From positions 1 through 37,009 of the forward strand of contig NZ_JASMRZ010000055.1 in assembly GCF_030462475.1 (NCBI RefSeq): a stretch of 37,009 nt of DNA, given 5' to 3'. The notes under the pieces are model-generated. The model was not told where the DNA came from. It did no database searches and saw nothing but the letters and a program-made list of their open reading frames with translations. This document shows, one piece after another, positions 8,082 through 16,206 of this stretch. Numbering within the stretch: the first letter of the stretch is position 1; the number at the start of each line of letters is the position of its first letter. The stretch is from Variovorax sp. CAN15 (lineage in GTDB: Bacteria; Pseudomonadota; Gammaproteobacteria; Burkholderiales; Burkholderiaceae_C). A program made the position numbers and the translations under genes.

Positions 8082-10184
8082 ATGTCCGCCCCGCGCAAGC
8101 TTTTCGTCACCACCGCCCTGCCGTATGCCAACGGCAAGTTCCACATCGGCCACATGATGGAGTACATCCAGGCCGACATCTGGGTGCGGAACCAGCGAAT
8201 GAACGGCGCCGACGTCAACTTCGTGTGCGCCGACGACGCCCACGGCGCGGCCATCACCATCGCGGCCGACAAGGCCGGCGTGACGCCGCAGGCCTTCGTG
8301 GCCGAGATCGCGGCCGGCCGCAAGCCGTACCTCGACGGCTACTACATCTCCTTCGACAACTGGCACTCGACCGACGCGCCAGAAAACCACCAGCTCGCGC
8401 AGGACATCTACCGCGACCTGCGCGCCAACGGTCTCATCAGCACCAAGAGCGTCGAGCAGTTCTACGACCCCGAAAAGGGCATGTTCCTGGCCGACCGCTT
8501 CATCAAGGGCGAGTGCCCCAACTGCCACTCGAAGGACCAGTACGGCGACAACTGCGAGGTGTGCGGCGCGGTGTACGCACCCACCGAGCTGATCAACCCC
8601 TACTCGGCCCTCTCGGGCGCCAAGCCCGAGCTGCGCAGCTCCGAGCATTTCTTCTTCAAGCTCTCGGACCCGCGCTGCGAGGCCTACCTGAAGGAATGGA
8701 CGGCAGCCGCCGGCCACGTGCAGCCCGAGGTGCAGAACAAGATCCGCGAGTGGCTCTACAAGGACGACGAGGGCAAGGGCGGCCTCGGCGACTGGGACAT
8801 CAGCCGCGACGCACCCTACTTCGGCATCGAGATCCCCGATGCGCCGGGCAAGTATTTCTACGTGTGGCTCGACGCGCCCGTGGGCTACCTGGCCTCGCTG
8901 AAGAACCTGCTGGACAAGCGCTGCATCGAATTGGGTGGCGACGGCATCTCGTACACCGAGTACATGGCCGACCCCGAGCTGGAGCAGGTGCACTTCATCG
9001 GCAAGGACATCATCACCTTCCACACGCTGTTCTGGCCCGCGATGCTGCACTTCAGCGGCCGCAAGGCGCCCGACGCCGTGTACGTGCACGGCCACCTCAC
9101 GGTGAGCGGCGAGAAGATGAGCAAGAGCCGCGGCACCGGCATCGACCCGCTCAAGTACCTGTCGATCGGGCTCGACCCCGAGTGGCTGCGCTACTACATC
9201 GCCGCCAAGCTCAACGGCCGCAACGAGGACATCGACTTCAACCCCGAGGACTTCGTCGCGCGCGTCAACAGCGACCTCGTGGGCAAGTACATCAACATCG
9301 CCAGCCGCGCGGCGGGCTTCATCGGCAAGCGCTTCGGCGGCAAGCTGGGCGAGGTCTCGGCCGACGGCGACGCGCTGCTGTTCACGCTGCGCGACGCGGC
9401 GGCGCAGCTGCATTCGCTCTACGACGGCCGCGACTACGCCCGCGCGCTGCGCGAGGTGATGGCGCTGGCCGACAAGGTCAACGAGTACGTCGACCAGAAC
9501 AAGCCCTGGGAGCTGGCCAAGAAGGAAGGCGCCGAGGCACGCCTGCACGACGTGTGCACCGTGTGCATCGAAGCCTTCCGCCTGCTCACGCTGTACCTGA
9601 AGCCGGTGCTGCCGGCGCTGGCGCTGAACGTCGAGGCCTTCCTGAAGATCCGGCCGCTGGCCTGGGCCGACGCGGCGCAGCCGCTGCCCGTGGGCCACGC
9701 CATCGGCGAGTACAAGCACCTGATGCAGCGCGCCGACGCCAAGCTGGTCGACAAGCTCTTCGACGCGCCCGAACCCGCCGCTGCTGCAGCCCCCGCCGCG
9801 GCACAGGAGACGACGGAGCTGCCGGGCGGCGAGGCCATCGCGCCCACCATCACCATCGACGACTTCGCGAAGATCGACCTGCGCATCGCGAAGATCGTGG
9901 CCTGCGAGAAGGTCGAGGGCTCCAGCAAGCTTCTTCGCCTGACGCTCGACGCGGGCGAAGGCAAGACCCGCAACGTGTTCAGCGGCATCGCCTCGGCCTA
10001 CCAGCCCGAGCAGCTGGTGGGCAAGCTCACCGTGCTGGTCGCCAACCTCGCGCCGCGCAAGATGAAGTTCGGCGTGAGCGAGGGCATGGTGCTGGCCGCC
10101 AGCCATGGCGACGAGAAGGCCCACCCCGGCATCCACGTGCTCGAACCCTGGCCGGGCGCGACGCCGGGCATGCGGGTTCGCTGA
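8082..10184 (+). CDS. metG: methionine--tRNA ligase
   Basis: A 700-residue class I aminoacyl-tRNA synthetase that charges methionine onto its elongator and initiator tRNAs in the cytoplasm. The HIGH motif is at residues 21-24, the zinc knuckle CPNC...CEVC at 145-161 (Cys145, 148, 158, 161), and KMSKS at 345-349. An Ala-rich linker near 565-580 leads to the C-terminal EMAP/Trbp111-type tRNA-binding domain (about 595-700), which starts at [17 protein letters not shown]. This is the long, dimeric MetG form with both zinc knuckle and tRNA-binding appendage, of E. coli length. A small lipoprotein gene follows after 28 bases. Confidence 0.97.
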   Translation: MSAPRKLFVTTALPYANGKFHIGHMMEYIQADIWVRNQRMNGADVNFVCADDAHGAAITIAADKAGVTPQAFVAEIAAGRKPYLDGYYISFDNWHSTDAPENHQLAQDIYRDLRANGLISTKSVEQFYDPEKGMFLADRFIKGECPNCHSKDQYGDNCEVCGAVYAPTELINPYSALSGAKPELRSSEHFFFKLSDPRCEAYLKEWTAAAGHVQPEVQNKIREWLYKDDEGKGGLGDWDISRDAPYFGIEIPDAPGKYFYVWLDAPVGYLASLKNLLDKRCIELGGDGISYTEYMADPELEQVHFIGKDIITFHTLFWPAMLHFSGRKAPDAVYVHGHLTVSGEKMSKSRGTGIDPLKYLSIGLDPEWLRYYIAAKLNGRNEDIDFNPEDFVARVNSDLVGKYINIASRAAGFIGKRFGGKLGEVSADGDALLFTLRDAAAQLHSLYDGRDYARALREVMALADKVNEYVDQNKPWELAKKEGAEARLHDVCTVCIEAFRLLTLYLKPVLPALALNVEAFLKIRPLAWADAAQPLPVGHAIGEYKHLMQRADAKLVDKLFDAPEPAAAAAPAAAQETTELPGGEAIAPTITIDDFAKIDLRIAKIVACEKVEGSSKLLRLTLDAGEGKTRNVFSGIASAYQPEQLVGKLTVLVANLAPRKMKFGVSEGMVLAASHGDEKAHPGIHVLEPWPGATPGMRVR

Positions 10185-10212
10185 CCGGCTTCATCGAAGA
10201 AAAGGAACCGCC

Positions 10213-10419
10213 ATGACCGCACTGCTGCGCCGCCTCCTTCTGCTTGCATCGCTTTCGGCAATGCTGGGCGGCTGCGCCGTGGTGACGGTGGCCAGCACCG
10301 CGGTGAGCGTGGGCGCCGGCGCGGTCGGACTGGCGGCCGACGCGGCCATCGGCACCGCGCGCATCACGGGCAAGGCCGTGGGCGCTGCGGCGGATGCGGT
10401 GATTCCCGACAGCCAGTAA
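10213..10419 (+). CDS. small lipoprotein, NF038104-like
   Basis: A 68-residue lipoprotein. The signal sequence MTALLRRLLLLASLS is followed by the lipobox LGGC with Cys21 as the lipidated residue. The mature 48 residues are almost wholly Ala, Val, Gly, Thr and Ser (VVTVASTAVSVGAGAVG) and end in a short polar tail. This pattern resembles the small Gly/Ala-rich lipoproteins grouped as NF038104; their function is unknown. The start at 10213 has AAGGAA six to seven bases upstream. It lies 28 bases after metG and may be read through from it. Confidence 0.8.
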   Translation: MTALLRRLLLLASLSAMLGGCAVVTVASTAVSVGAGAVGLAADAAIGTARITGKAVGAAADAVIPDSQ

Positions 10420-10434
10420 ACGGGCGTCGAAGGC

Positions 10435-12150
10435 TCAGTCCGCCAGCCCCAGCCGGGCCACGTGCGGCGGCGTGTGCAGCGCCTTCTCTTTCCGCACGAA
10501 CGCCGACCTGAGCCCCGCATGCGGCTCGCGCGCGTCGAAGAAGTTGCGGCGCATGTGGGTCAGTTCCTCGTCGCGATAGCGCTGCAGCGGCTTCACCGAT
10601 TCGTCGTGCTCGCGCATCGCCTTCTTCCGCGCGATGCGATCGGCCAGCTCCGGCGATGCGGCGAGTTCCGCTGCCAGCCGGGCCACTTCGGCCCCCAGTT
10701 CCTCGGGCGCGGCCTGCAACACGCGTTCCGCCATGCCGAGTTCGACCGCGCGCTTCGCGCTCACCGGCAGGGCCGACTGCGTGAGCCGCAGCGCCTCGCT
10801 CTCGCCCACGCGGCGCGGAAGGATGTAGGTCCAGTATTCCGAGCCGTGCAGCCCCATCAGCTTGTAGTGCGGGTTGAGCACGGCGCCGTCGCGGCACCAC
10901 ACCTCGTCGGCCGCCAGCGCGAGCATCACGCCGCCGGCCGCCGCGTTGCCGCCCAGCGCCGACACGGTGAGCCGGTCGGTGGTGGTCAGCACGGCCTCGA
11001 CGAGGTCGTTCATCGCGTGGATGTTGGCCCACGACTCTTCGGCCGGATCTTCGGCCGCCTCGATCACGTTGAGATGAATCCCGTTGGAGAAGAAATCGCG
11101 CACGCCGCCCAGCACCAGCACCGAGGTCGGGCGGGTGCAGGCGAAGCGGTAGGCCTCCAGCAGCCGGCGGCACTGCGTGGTGCTCATCGCGCCGCCCGGA
11201 AAGCTGAAGTTCAGCACGCCGACATCGCCCTGCTCGCTGTAGCGGATGTCCGAGAAGGTGCAGCGCCCGGCCGGCAGTTGCAGTGGCGCCGGCACCTCGG
11301 GCACTTCGAAGGGCAGCAGATCGTCCAGCGCCTCGACGGCCGGCAGCTTGTAACTGGGCAGGCGCGAGCCGGGCTCGCGCCAGGGGCGCAGTTGCGCGAT
11401 CCACACCGCGCCGTCGACGGTGGCGCGGCAGATGGCGCCGGCGCGGGTGGCGATCAGCTCACCGGGCCTGCCGCCGCGCAGCTCGTCCTCGGGGTGGCCG
11501 CCGTGCAGGTACCAGCGCGCGCCCAGCAGCTCGTCGAGCACGCCGGGCTGCGAATCGGCCGCCCGCAGCTTGCGCAGCACTGCTTCGGTCGGGTCACAAG
11601 TCCAGTCGATGCGCCGCTCCTCCTGCTTCATGAAGGGCCGCCAGCCGGCGGCGAGCGCCTCGGGCTCCTGCTTCTGCGGCTTGTGCCTGCCGGAGGCGAA
11701 ACGCTCGACGGCGAGCAGCACCGCGTCGAGCGCCGCGTCGGCCACCTCGCCGCGGTACAGGTCGCTCTTGCCGGCCAGCGGCGGCAGCTTCAGCGGCGAC
11801 CAGGCCCAGACGTCGCCCGCGTCCATTTCGGCCACGGCCTCGAGCACGGTGACGCCCCAGCTCTCGGCGGCACCCTGCAGCGTCCAGTCGAGCGACGAGG
11901 GCCCCCGGTCGCCCGGCGGACCGGGATGCACGATCAGGCAGGTGTGGGCGCTCCAGATGTCCTCGGGGATCGCGGTGGTCAGCATCGGCGCCACGACGAG
12001 CTGCGGCGCATGCACCCGCACCGCCTCGCGCAGTGCATCGTCATCGCCGAGGGCCAGCGCCACGCCGACGGTGTGGCCACGGTCCTGGAGTTCGGCGAGA
12101 ACCCGTTGCGTCAGGCTGTTGAACGCGCTCGCGACAAGCAGGATGTGCAT
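10435..12150 (-). CDS. hoxX: HoxX-like hydrogenase maturation protein (formyltransferase-like plus enoyl-CoA hydratase-like domains)
   Basis: A 571-residue two-domain protein. The N-terminal part resembles formyl-tetrahydrofolate hydrolases/transferases and has the HoxX signature HPGPPGDRGPSSLDW at residues 75-89, with a conserved acidic residue in EMDAGDVW (Asp110). The C-terminal part (about 295-510) is an enoyl-CoA hydratase/isomerase fold, with VLVLGGVRDFFSNGIHLNV as its active-site region. In organisms with oxygen-tolerant NiFe hydrogenases, HoxX makes the CO ligand of the active site from formyl-THF. No hydrogenase or hyp gene is visible in this window, so the name reflects homology and the role here is open. 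The ATG at 12150 directly precedes the conserved beta strand HILLVASAF. Confidence 0.85.
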   Translation of the reverse strand: MHILLVASAFNSLTQRVLAELQDRGHTVGVALALGDDDALREAVRVHAPQLVVAPMLTTAIPEDIWSAHTCLIVHPGPPGDRGPSSLDWTLQGAAESWGVTVLEAVAEMDAGDVWAWSPLKLPPLAGKSDLYRGEVADAALDAVLLAVERFASGRHKPQKQEPEALAAGWRPFMKQEERRIDWTCDPTEAVLRKLRAADSQPGVLDELLGARWYLHGGHPEDELRGGRPGELIATRAGAICRATVDGAVWIAQLRPWREPGSRLPSYKLPAVEALDDLLPFEVPEVPAPLQLPAGRCTFSDIRYSEQGDVGVLNFSFPGGAMSTTQCRRLLEAYRFACTRPTSVLVLGGVRDFFSNGIHLNVIEAAEDPAEESWANIHAMNDLVEAVLTTTDRLTVSALGGNAAAGGVMLALAADEVWCRDGAVLNPHYKLMGLHGSEYWTYILPRRVGESEALRLTQSALPVSAKRAVELGMAERVLQAAPEELGAEVARLAAELAASPELADRIARKKAMREHDESVKPLQRYRDEELTHMRRNFFDAREPHAGLRSAFVRKEKALHTPPHVARLGLAD

Positions 12151-12164
12151 CGGACGGCCTCGGT

Positions 12165-12203
12165 AATGTCGGTGACGAAATGTCAACGAATGTCAAAAAT
12201 GTA
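12165..12203. repeat. short direct repeats of AATGTC upstream of hoxX
   Basis: AATGTC occurs at 12165, 12179 and 12189, with a near copy (AATGTA) at 12198. On the minus strand, the direction of hoxX, this reads as repeated GACATT, twice preceded by TT to form TTGACA, a perfect -35 hexamer. No good -10 hexamer lies at the right distance. The spacing of about 10 to 14 bases suggests repeated protein contacts on one DNA face. Function is inferred only. Confidence 0.35.
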
Positions 12204-12264
12204 TCTGCAAGTCTCGCTCCGGATAAGTTGACTGAAAGTTCGCATGGCGGCCTTGCCGCTGTTC

Positions 12265-12741
12265 TCATTCGACGTAGGAAAGCGGCAGCGCGGTGGTGAA
12301 CTTGATTTCCTCCATCGCGAAGCTGGAGCTCACGTCCGACAGGTCGGTGTCGGCGGTCAGGCGCTTGTAGACCTTGTCGTAGGCCGCGATGTCGGGCACT
12401 ACCACGCGCAGCAGGTAGTCGATGTCGCCGCTCATCCGGTAGAACTCGACGACCTCGGGAATCACGTCGACCACGGCCTTGAAGTGCTCGAACCAGGCCT
12501 GCGAGTGCGTGCGGGTGCGCACGGCAACGAACACGGTGACGCCCACGTTCACCTTCTGCGGATCGACCAGCGTCACGCTGCGGGTGATGACGCCGGCCTC
12601 CTTCAGGCGCTGGATGCGCCGCCAGCAGGGCGTTTGCGACAGGCCGACCTTCGCGGCCAGCTCGGCGACCTGCCACTCGGCGTTCTGCTGCAGCAGTTCG
12701 AGGATCTTGCGATCCATGGAATCTATTTTTATCTTTTTCAT
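12265..12741 (-). CDS. Lrp/AsnC-family regulator, DecR/CyuR-like
   Basis: A 158-residue Lrp-type regulator: the N-terminal helix-turn-helix covers about residues 8-65 (ELAAKVGLSQTPCWRRIQRL), followed by the RAM/AsnC ligand domain. It strongly resembles E. coli DecR (YbaO/CyuR), sharing TPCW, the PEVxxFxRMxGxxDYL stretch and the C-terminal SDVxSSFAMExIKxTTxLP. DecR is a cysteine-responsive regulator of cysteine breakdown. Here the gene is divergent from a cysteine desulfurase fusion, which fits that role. Start choice is uncertain: the ATG at 12741 lies only three bases from a palindrome and has no ribosome site, and a promoter-like TTGAGA-16-TATGAA overlaps it, so the ATG at 12717 (150 residues) may be the true start. 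Confidence 0.92.
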   Translation of the reverse strand: MKKIKIDSMDRKILELLQQNAEWQVAELAAKVGLSQTPCWRRIQRLKEAGVITRSVTLVDPQKVNVGVTVFVAVRTRTHSQAWFEHFKAVVDVIPEVVEFYRMSGDIDYLLRVVVPDIAAYDKVYKRLTADTDLSDVSSSFAMEEIKFTTALPLSYVE

Positions 12742-12744
12742 ATT

Positions 12745-12765
12745 TTTGAGAACAGTGTTCTCAAA
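12745..12765. promoter_or_regulatory. perfect 21-bp palindrome, probable operator of the Lrp-family regulator
   Basis: The arm TTTGAGAACA is followed by one central base and its exact reverse complement. It lies in the 87-base gap between the divergent Lrp-type gene and the desulfurase fusion gene, which begins 63 bases downstream. Lrp-family proteins bind such short palindromes in their own promoters. On the minus strand the palindrome includes a candidate -35 (TTGAGA) with TATGAA 16 bases further, so binding would block the regulator's own promoter. Symmetry and position are seen; binding is inferred. Confidence 0.7.
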
Positions 12766-12828
12766 TACTGAAGAAATGGAGCCTGGAACGCAAGCCTTTT
12801 CCTTGCGCGGCTTTGCAGAATCCTGTCC

Positions 12829-15096
12829 ATGGAAATCTATCTGGACGCCAACGCCACAACCCCCGTTCTTGCCCAGGCCCGCGCCGCGGCACTCGCCGCC
12901 ATGGCCGGCGATTTCGGGAACCCCAGCAGCATCCACACCACCGGCCTGAAGGCCCGGGCGCTGATGGACGCCGTGCGCGCCCGCGCCCGCCGGGTGATCG
13001 GCGCGCCCTCGGGGCAGCTGCTGTTCCTCAGCGGCGCGACCGAAGGCATCCAGACCGCCGTGCTCTCGGCCCTGAGCGCGCTGCGCGCCCGGCGCCAGGC
13101 CGGCGATACCGCCGCCGATCTGCTGCTCTACGGCGCGACCGAGCACAAGGCCGTGCCCGAGGCGCTCCGGCACTGGAACGCCCTGCTGGGCCTGAACCTG
13201 GAGGTGCAGGCCATTCCCGTGGGCCGCGACGGCCGCCACGACCTCGGCTGGCTGCGCGCCCATGCGCCGCGCGCCGGCATGGTCTGCACGATGGCGGCCA
13301 ACAACGAGACCGGTGTGGTGAGCGACCTCGACGGCATCGCCGCCGCGCTCGCAAGCAGCCCGGCGCTGTGGATGGTCGACAGCGTGCAGGCCCTCGGCAA
13401 GCTGCCGCTGTGGCTGGGCGAGCGGCCCATCGACTACGCGCCCTTCTCCGGCCACAAGCTCTATGCGCCCAAGGGCATCGGCATGCTGTACGTGCGCCAG
13501 GGCGCGCCCTTCACGCCGCTGATGGCCGGCGGCGGCCAGGAAGACTCGCTGCGCTCCGGCACCGAGAACATGTCGGGCATCGCGGCGCTGGGCGCCGTGC
13601 TGGAGGCGCTGGAAGAAGGGACCACCTTCCAGGACCACGGCACGCTCACCGCCTACCGCGACCGCCTCGCCGCCGCGCTGCGCGATGCCTTCCCGGGCTT
13701 GGTGTTCAACGCGCCGCCCGAGCTGTCCCTGCCGACCACGCTGAACTTCTCGGTGCCCGGCCTGAGCTCCAAGCTGCTGCTGGACCTGTTCGACGCCGCC
13801 GACATGCGCGTCAGCGGCGGCTCCGCCTGCGGCGCGTCGAAGGCCCGGCCCAGCTACGTGCTGGAAGCGATGGGGCTGCCCGCGTGGCGCACCGCATCGG
13901 CGGTACGGCTGTCCTTCGGACCGGCCACCGACGACGCCTTCATCGACGAGGCCTGTGCCCGCATCGCCTCGTGCGGCGAATCGCTGCGCGACAGCTGCCT
14001 GAGCACCACGCCGCAGAGCCATGCGCTGCCGCCCGAGCGGCTGACCCGCTTCGTGGTGGACGGCGCCTGCTGCTACCTGCTGGCCGATGCCGCCAGCCGC
14101 CGCTGCGTGGTCATCGACCCGCTGCCCGAACTGACCGGCCAGCTCACGCAATGGCTGGGCTGCCACGGCTACACGCTGGCCGCCGTGCTCGACACGCACA
14201 GCCACGGCGACCACGCCTCCTCGGGCCCCGAACTGCTCGCCGCCGTGCCCGAATCGCAACGCGAAGCCGGCCCCGTGGATGCGCTCGGATGGCCGCAAGG
14301 CGCACAGCAGATCGACCTTGGCACGCAGTGGCTCACGCGGCTGGCGCTGCCCGGCCACACCGCCGACTCCACCGCCTACCTGCTGCACGACGCCGGCGGC
14401 CTGCGCCTGGCCTTCGTCGGCGACACCGTGATGCCCGGCGCGCTGGGCCGCAGCGACTTCGCGCAGAGCGAGCCGATGGCCTACGGCCCCTCGCTGCTCA
14501 AGTTGCAGCAGGCGCTGCAGCCCGGCACCCTGATGCTGCCGGGCCACGACTACGACGACCGCTTCGCGGCCACGCTGGATACCGAATGCGCCGCCCAGCC
14601 GCTGCTGAAGCAGGTTCTTTCCGGCGCCCTCGACGCGGCCGGCTTCGCGAGCGCCAAGCAAGCGCTGGAGCGCGGCCTCGCGCTCACCGAGTACCGGACC
14701 ATGGCCTGCGGCGCCCGCGTCGACACCTGCACCTCCGGCCCGGCCCTCGACCTCAAGCCCGAGGCGCTGGCAGCCCTGCAGCAGGCGCACCCCGGCCTCG
14801 TGCTGGTCGACGTGCGCGAGCCCTACGAGCAGCGTGTCGGCCACGCGCCCGTGCTCGACGCGGCGACCCGGCTGCAGGCCGTGCCGCTGTCGAGGCTGCC
14901 CAACGCCCTGCCCGACTGGCTGGCGCTGCCCGAACAGACGCCGGTGGTGTTCTTCTGCCGCAGCGGAAACCGCAGCGCGCAGGCCGCCAGGGCGCTGCGC
15001 CGGCTGGGCCATGCGCAGGCATGGAGCCTGGCCGGAGGGCTCGCGCTGTGGCCGCGAGAATCGTCCGCCGAAGCGCTGCATGCGCAGGCCGTCTGA
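12829..15096 (+). CDS. three-domain fusion: cysteine desulfurase, persulfide dioxygenase-like MBL domain, rhodanese
   Basis: A 755-residue protein. Residues 1-385 are a class V aminotransferase/NifS-type cysteine desulfurase: EHK with His106, SGHK with the PLP lysine Lys210, and GGSACG with the persulfide-carrying Cys334. Residues about 400-600 are a metallo-beta-lactamase fold: HSHGDH at 457-462, GH at 510, GD at 532 and GH at 573. The spacing of these ligands and the GRSDF motif at 540-544, nine residues after Asp532, match ETHE1-type persulfide dioxygenases rather than a generic hydrolase. Residues about 640-755 are a rhodanese with the active loop CRSGNRS at 710-716. The chain could strip sulfur from cysteine as persulfide and oxidise it to sulfite or thiosulfate. 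A weak ribosome site precedes the ATG. A DsbC-like gene follows after 15 bases. Confidence 0.92.
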   Translation: MEIYLDANATTPVLAQARAAALAAMAGDFGNPSSIHTTGLKARALMDAVRARARRVIGAPSGQLLFLSGATEGIQTAVLSALSALRARRQAGDTAADLLLYGATEHKAVPEALRHWNALLGLNLEVQAIPVGRDGRHDLGWLRAHAPRAGMVCTMAANNETGVVSDLDGIAAALASSPALWMVDSVQALGKLPLWLGERPIDYAPFSGHKLYAPKGIGMLYVRQGAPFTPLMAGGGQEDSLRSGTENMSGIAALGAVLEALEEGTTFQDHGTLTAYRDRLAAALRDAFPGLVFNAPPELSLPTTLNFSVPGLSSKLLLDLFDAADMRVSGGSACGASKARPSYVLEAMGLPAWRTASAVRLSFGPATDDAFIDEACARIASCGESLRDSCLSTTPQSHALPPERLTRFVVDGACCYLLADAASRRCVVIDPLPELTGQLTQWLGCHGYTLAAVLDTHSHGDHASSGPELLAAVPESQREAGPVDALGWPQGAQQIDLGTQWLTRLALPGHTADSTAYLLHDAGGLRLAFVGDTVMPGALGRSDFAQSEPMAYGPSLLKLQQALQPGTLMLPGHDYDDRFAATLDTECAAQPLLKQVLSGALDAAGFASAKQALERGLALTEYRTMACGARVDTCTSGPALDLKPEALAALQQAHPGLVLVDVREPYEQRVGHAPVLDAATRLQAVPLSRLPNALPDWLALPEQTPVVFFCRSGNRSAQAARALRRLGHAQAWSLAGGLALWPRESSAEALHAQAV

Positions 15097-15111
15097 CTTT
15101 CGAAGGCTTCA

Positions 15112-15663
15112 GTGAATCTCCGCCGCAACTTTCTCCTCACCGCTTGCGCACTCGGCGCACTGCCGGCTGCCTTCGCCCAGCGCCGCTCCGATTCCGTCGA
15201 AGGGCGCTTCGGCAAGCTCGACGGCATGCGCTTCGAGCAACTGCCCTTCCAGGACGCGATCAAGGTCGTACATGGCAACGGCAAGCGGCGGATCGCGGTG
15301 TTCTCCGACCCGAACTGCGGCCACTGCAAGCGTGTCGACAAGGACCTGAAGGCGCTCGACAACGTCACGGTGCACGTGTTTCTATATCCGGTGCTGGGCG
15401 AGGATTCGTCGGCCAAGGCGCGCAATCTGTGGTGCGGCAAGGACAAGGCCGCGGGCTGGGAAGCCTGGATCGAGAAAGGCACCGAGCCCGCCGCAATCGC
15501 CGGCGGTTGCGATGCATCGGCGCTGCAGCGCAATGCCGCGCTCGGGCGCAGGCTCGGCATCCGGGGCACGCCCGCGCTGGTCTTCGGCGACGGCACCTTC
15601 GTGCCGGGCGCGATTCCGGCGCGCTGGATCGAACAGCTGCTGGCAGGCAGCGACCGGAGCTAG
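15112..15663 (+). CDS. DsbC-like thioredoxin-fold protein, exported
   Basis: A 183-residue protein starting at GTG, with GAAGG five bases upstream. It has a Sec signal (RRNFLLTACALGALPAAFA, cleavage near residue 22) and a thioredoxin fold with the CxxC motif Cys69-Gly-His-Cys72 inside FSDPNCGHCKR, plus the cis-proline loop RGTPALVFGDG (Pro154). A second cysteine pair, Cys108 and Cys133, matches the structural disulfide of DsbC/DsbG. It lacks the N-terminal dimerisation domain of full DsbC, so it would be a short periplasmic thiol reductase or isomerase. It lies 15 bases after the desulfurase fusion and is probably in the same operon, which suggests a role in periplasmic thiol or persulfide chemistry. 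That last step is inference. Confidence 0.85.
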   Translation: MNLRRNFLLTACALGALPAAFAQRRSDSVEGRFGKLDGMRFEQLPFQDAIKVVHGNGKRRIAVFSDPNCGHCKRVDKDLKALDNVTVHVFLYPVLGEDSSAKARNLWCGKDKAAGWEAWIEKGTEPAAIAGGCDASALQRNAALGRRLGIRGTPALVFGDGTFVPGAIPARWIEQLLAGSDRS

Positions 15664-16166
15664 GGCGCTTCGGTGCCACGGTCGGGCGACGAGCCGCTGC
15701 GCACTACGCGCTGGTCGTCATCGAGCGTGGCGGTGAAGACCATGGCGGAGTTAGGCGGCTGCACCCAGCGCCACTCCCATTCGGTCTCGCGCCTGAGCGC
15801 ATAGGGCGTGACCTTGGCGGGCTTGCCCAGCATCTTGCGCAGGTCTTCCATCATCATCCCGGGCTGCACCTTCGCGAAGTTCTCGGGCGTGAGCACCTGG
15901 CGCAGGGCGCTCATCTTGCCGTCGGTGCCGATGGTGATCATGTAGTTCTTCTGGCCCGCGGGCTGGCGGTTGTACTCGAACACGCGGGCGCCGCCGGGGG
16001 CGTCCCAGACGTTCTCGGGCTGGCCGAAGCGTGCCCGCACGTCGGCCTCGGTGGAGACGCCTTCCTCGAGCTCGCTGATGTTCTTCGAGTCGCAGGCTGC
16101 CAGCCCGATCGCCGCCGCCAGGCACCCCGCCACCATGCCGATCCGCCATCCCAGAATTCGCTCCAT
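15660..16166 (-). CDS. BamE/SmpA-like outer membrane lipoprotein
   Basis: A 168-residue lipoprotein with a signal peptide ending in the lipobox GLAAC (Cys25). The mature part contains a BamE/OmlA-like pattern used twice: a small domain near LEEGVSTEADVRARFGQPE (about 33-51) and KVQPGMMMEDLRKMLGKPAKV (about 98-118), each followed by an aromatic strand (FEYNRQPAG; EWEWRWVQPP). BamE-like folds assist outer membrane assembly or bind peptidoglycan; the partner here is unknown. The ATG at 16166 has GGGGA five bases upstream. Its stop codon overlaps that of the convergent DsbC-like gene: both share the palindrome CTAG at 15660-15663. Confidence 0.8.
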   Translation of the reverse strand: MERILGWRIGMVAGCLAAAIGLAACDSKNISELEEGVSTEADVRARFGQPENVWDAPGGARVFEYNRQPAGQKNYMITIGTDGKMSALRQVLTPENFAKVQPGMMMEDLRKMLGKPAKVTPYALRRETEWEWRWVQPPNSAMVFTATLDDDQRVVRSGSSPDRGTEAP

Positions 16167-16206
16167 GCCGTCCCCGGTAAAATTCGCACCAACAAAGGTC
16201 CAGTCT

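Noticed and set aside
7179..10136. A long minus-strand frame opposite metG.
   Set aside because: Composition and lack of motifs show an antisense shadow of metG.
12829..13980. Assignment of the first domain as IscS of the isc operon.
   Set aside because: No iscU, iscA, hscA or fdx nearby, and the domain is fused to dioxygenase and rhodanese domains.
12265..15081. A very long open frame on the minus strand, opposite the desulfurase fusion, continuous with the Lrp-type regulator.
   Set aside because: The upstream 780 residues are Arg/Gly/Gln/His-rich with no family character and mirror the codon use of the real plus-strand gene; only the Lrp part is real.
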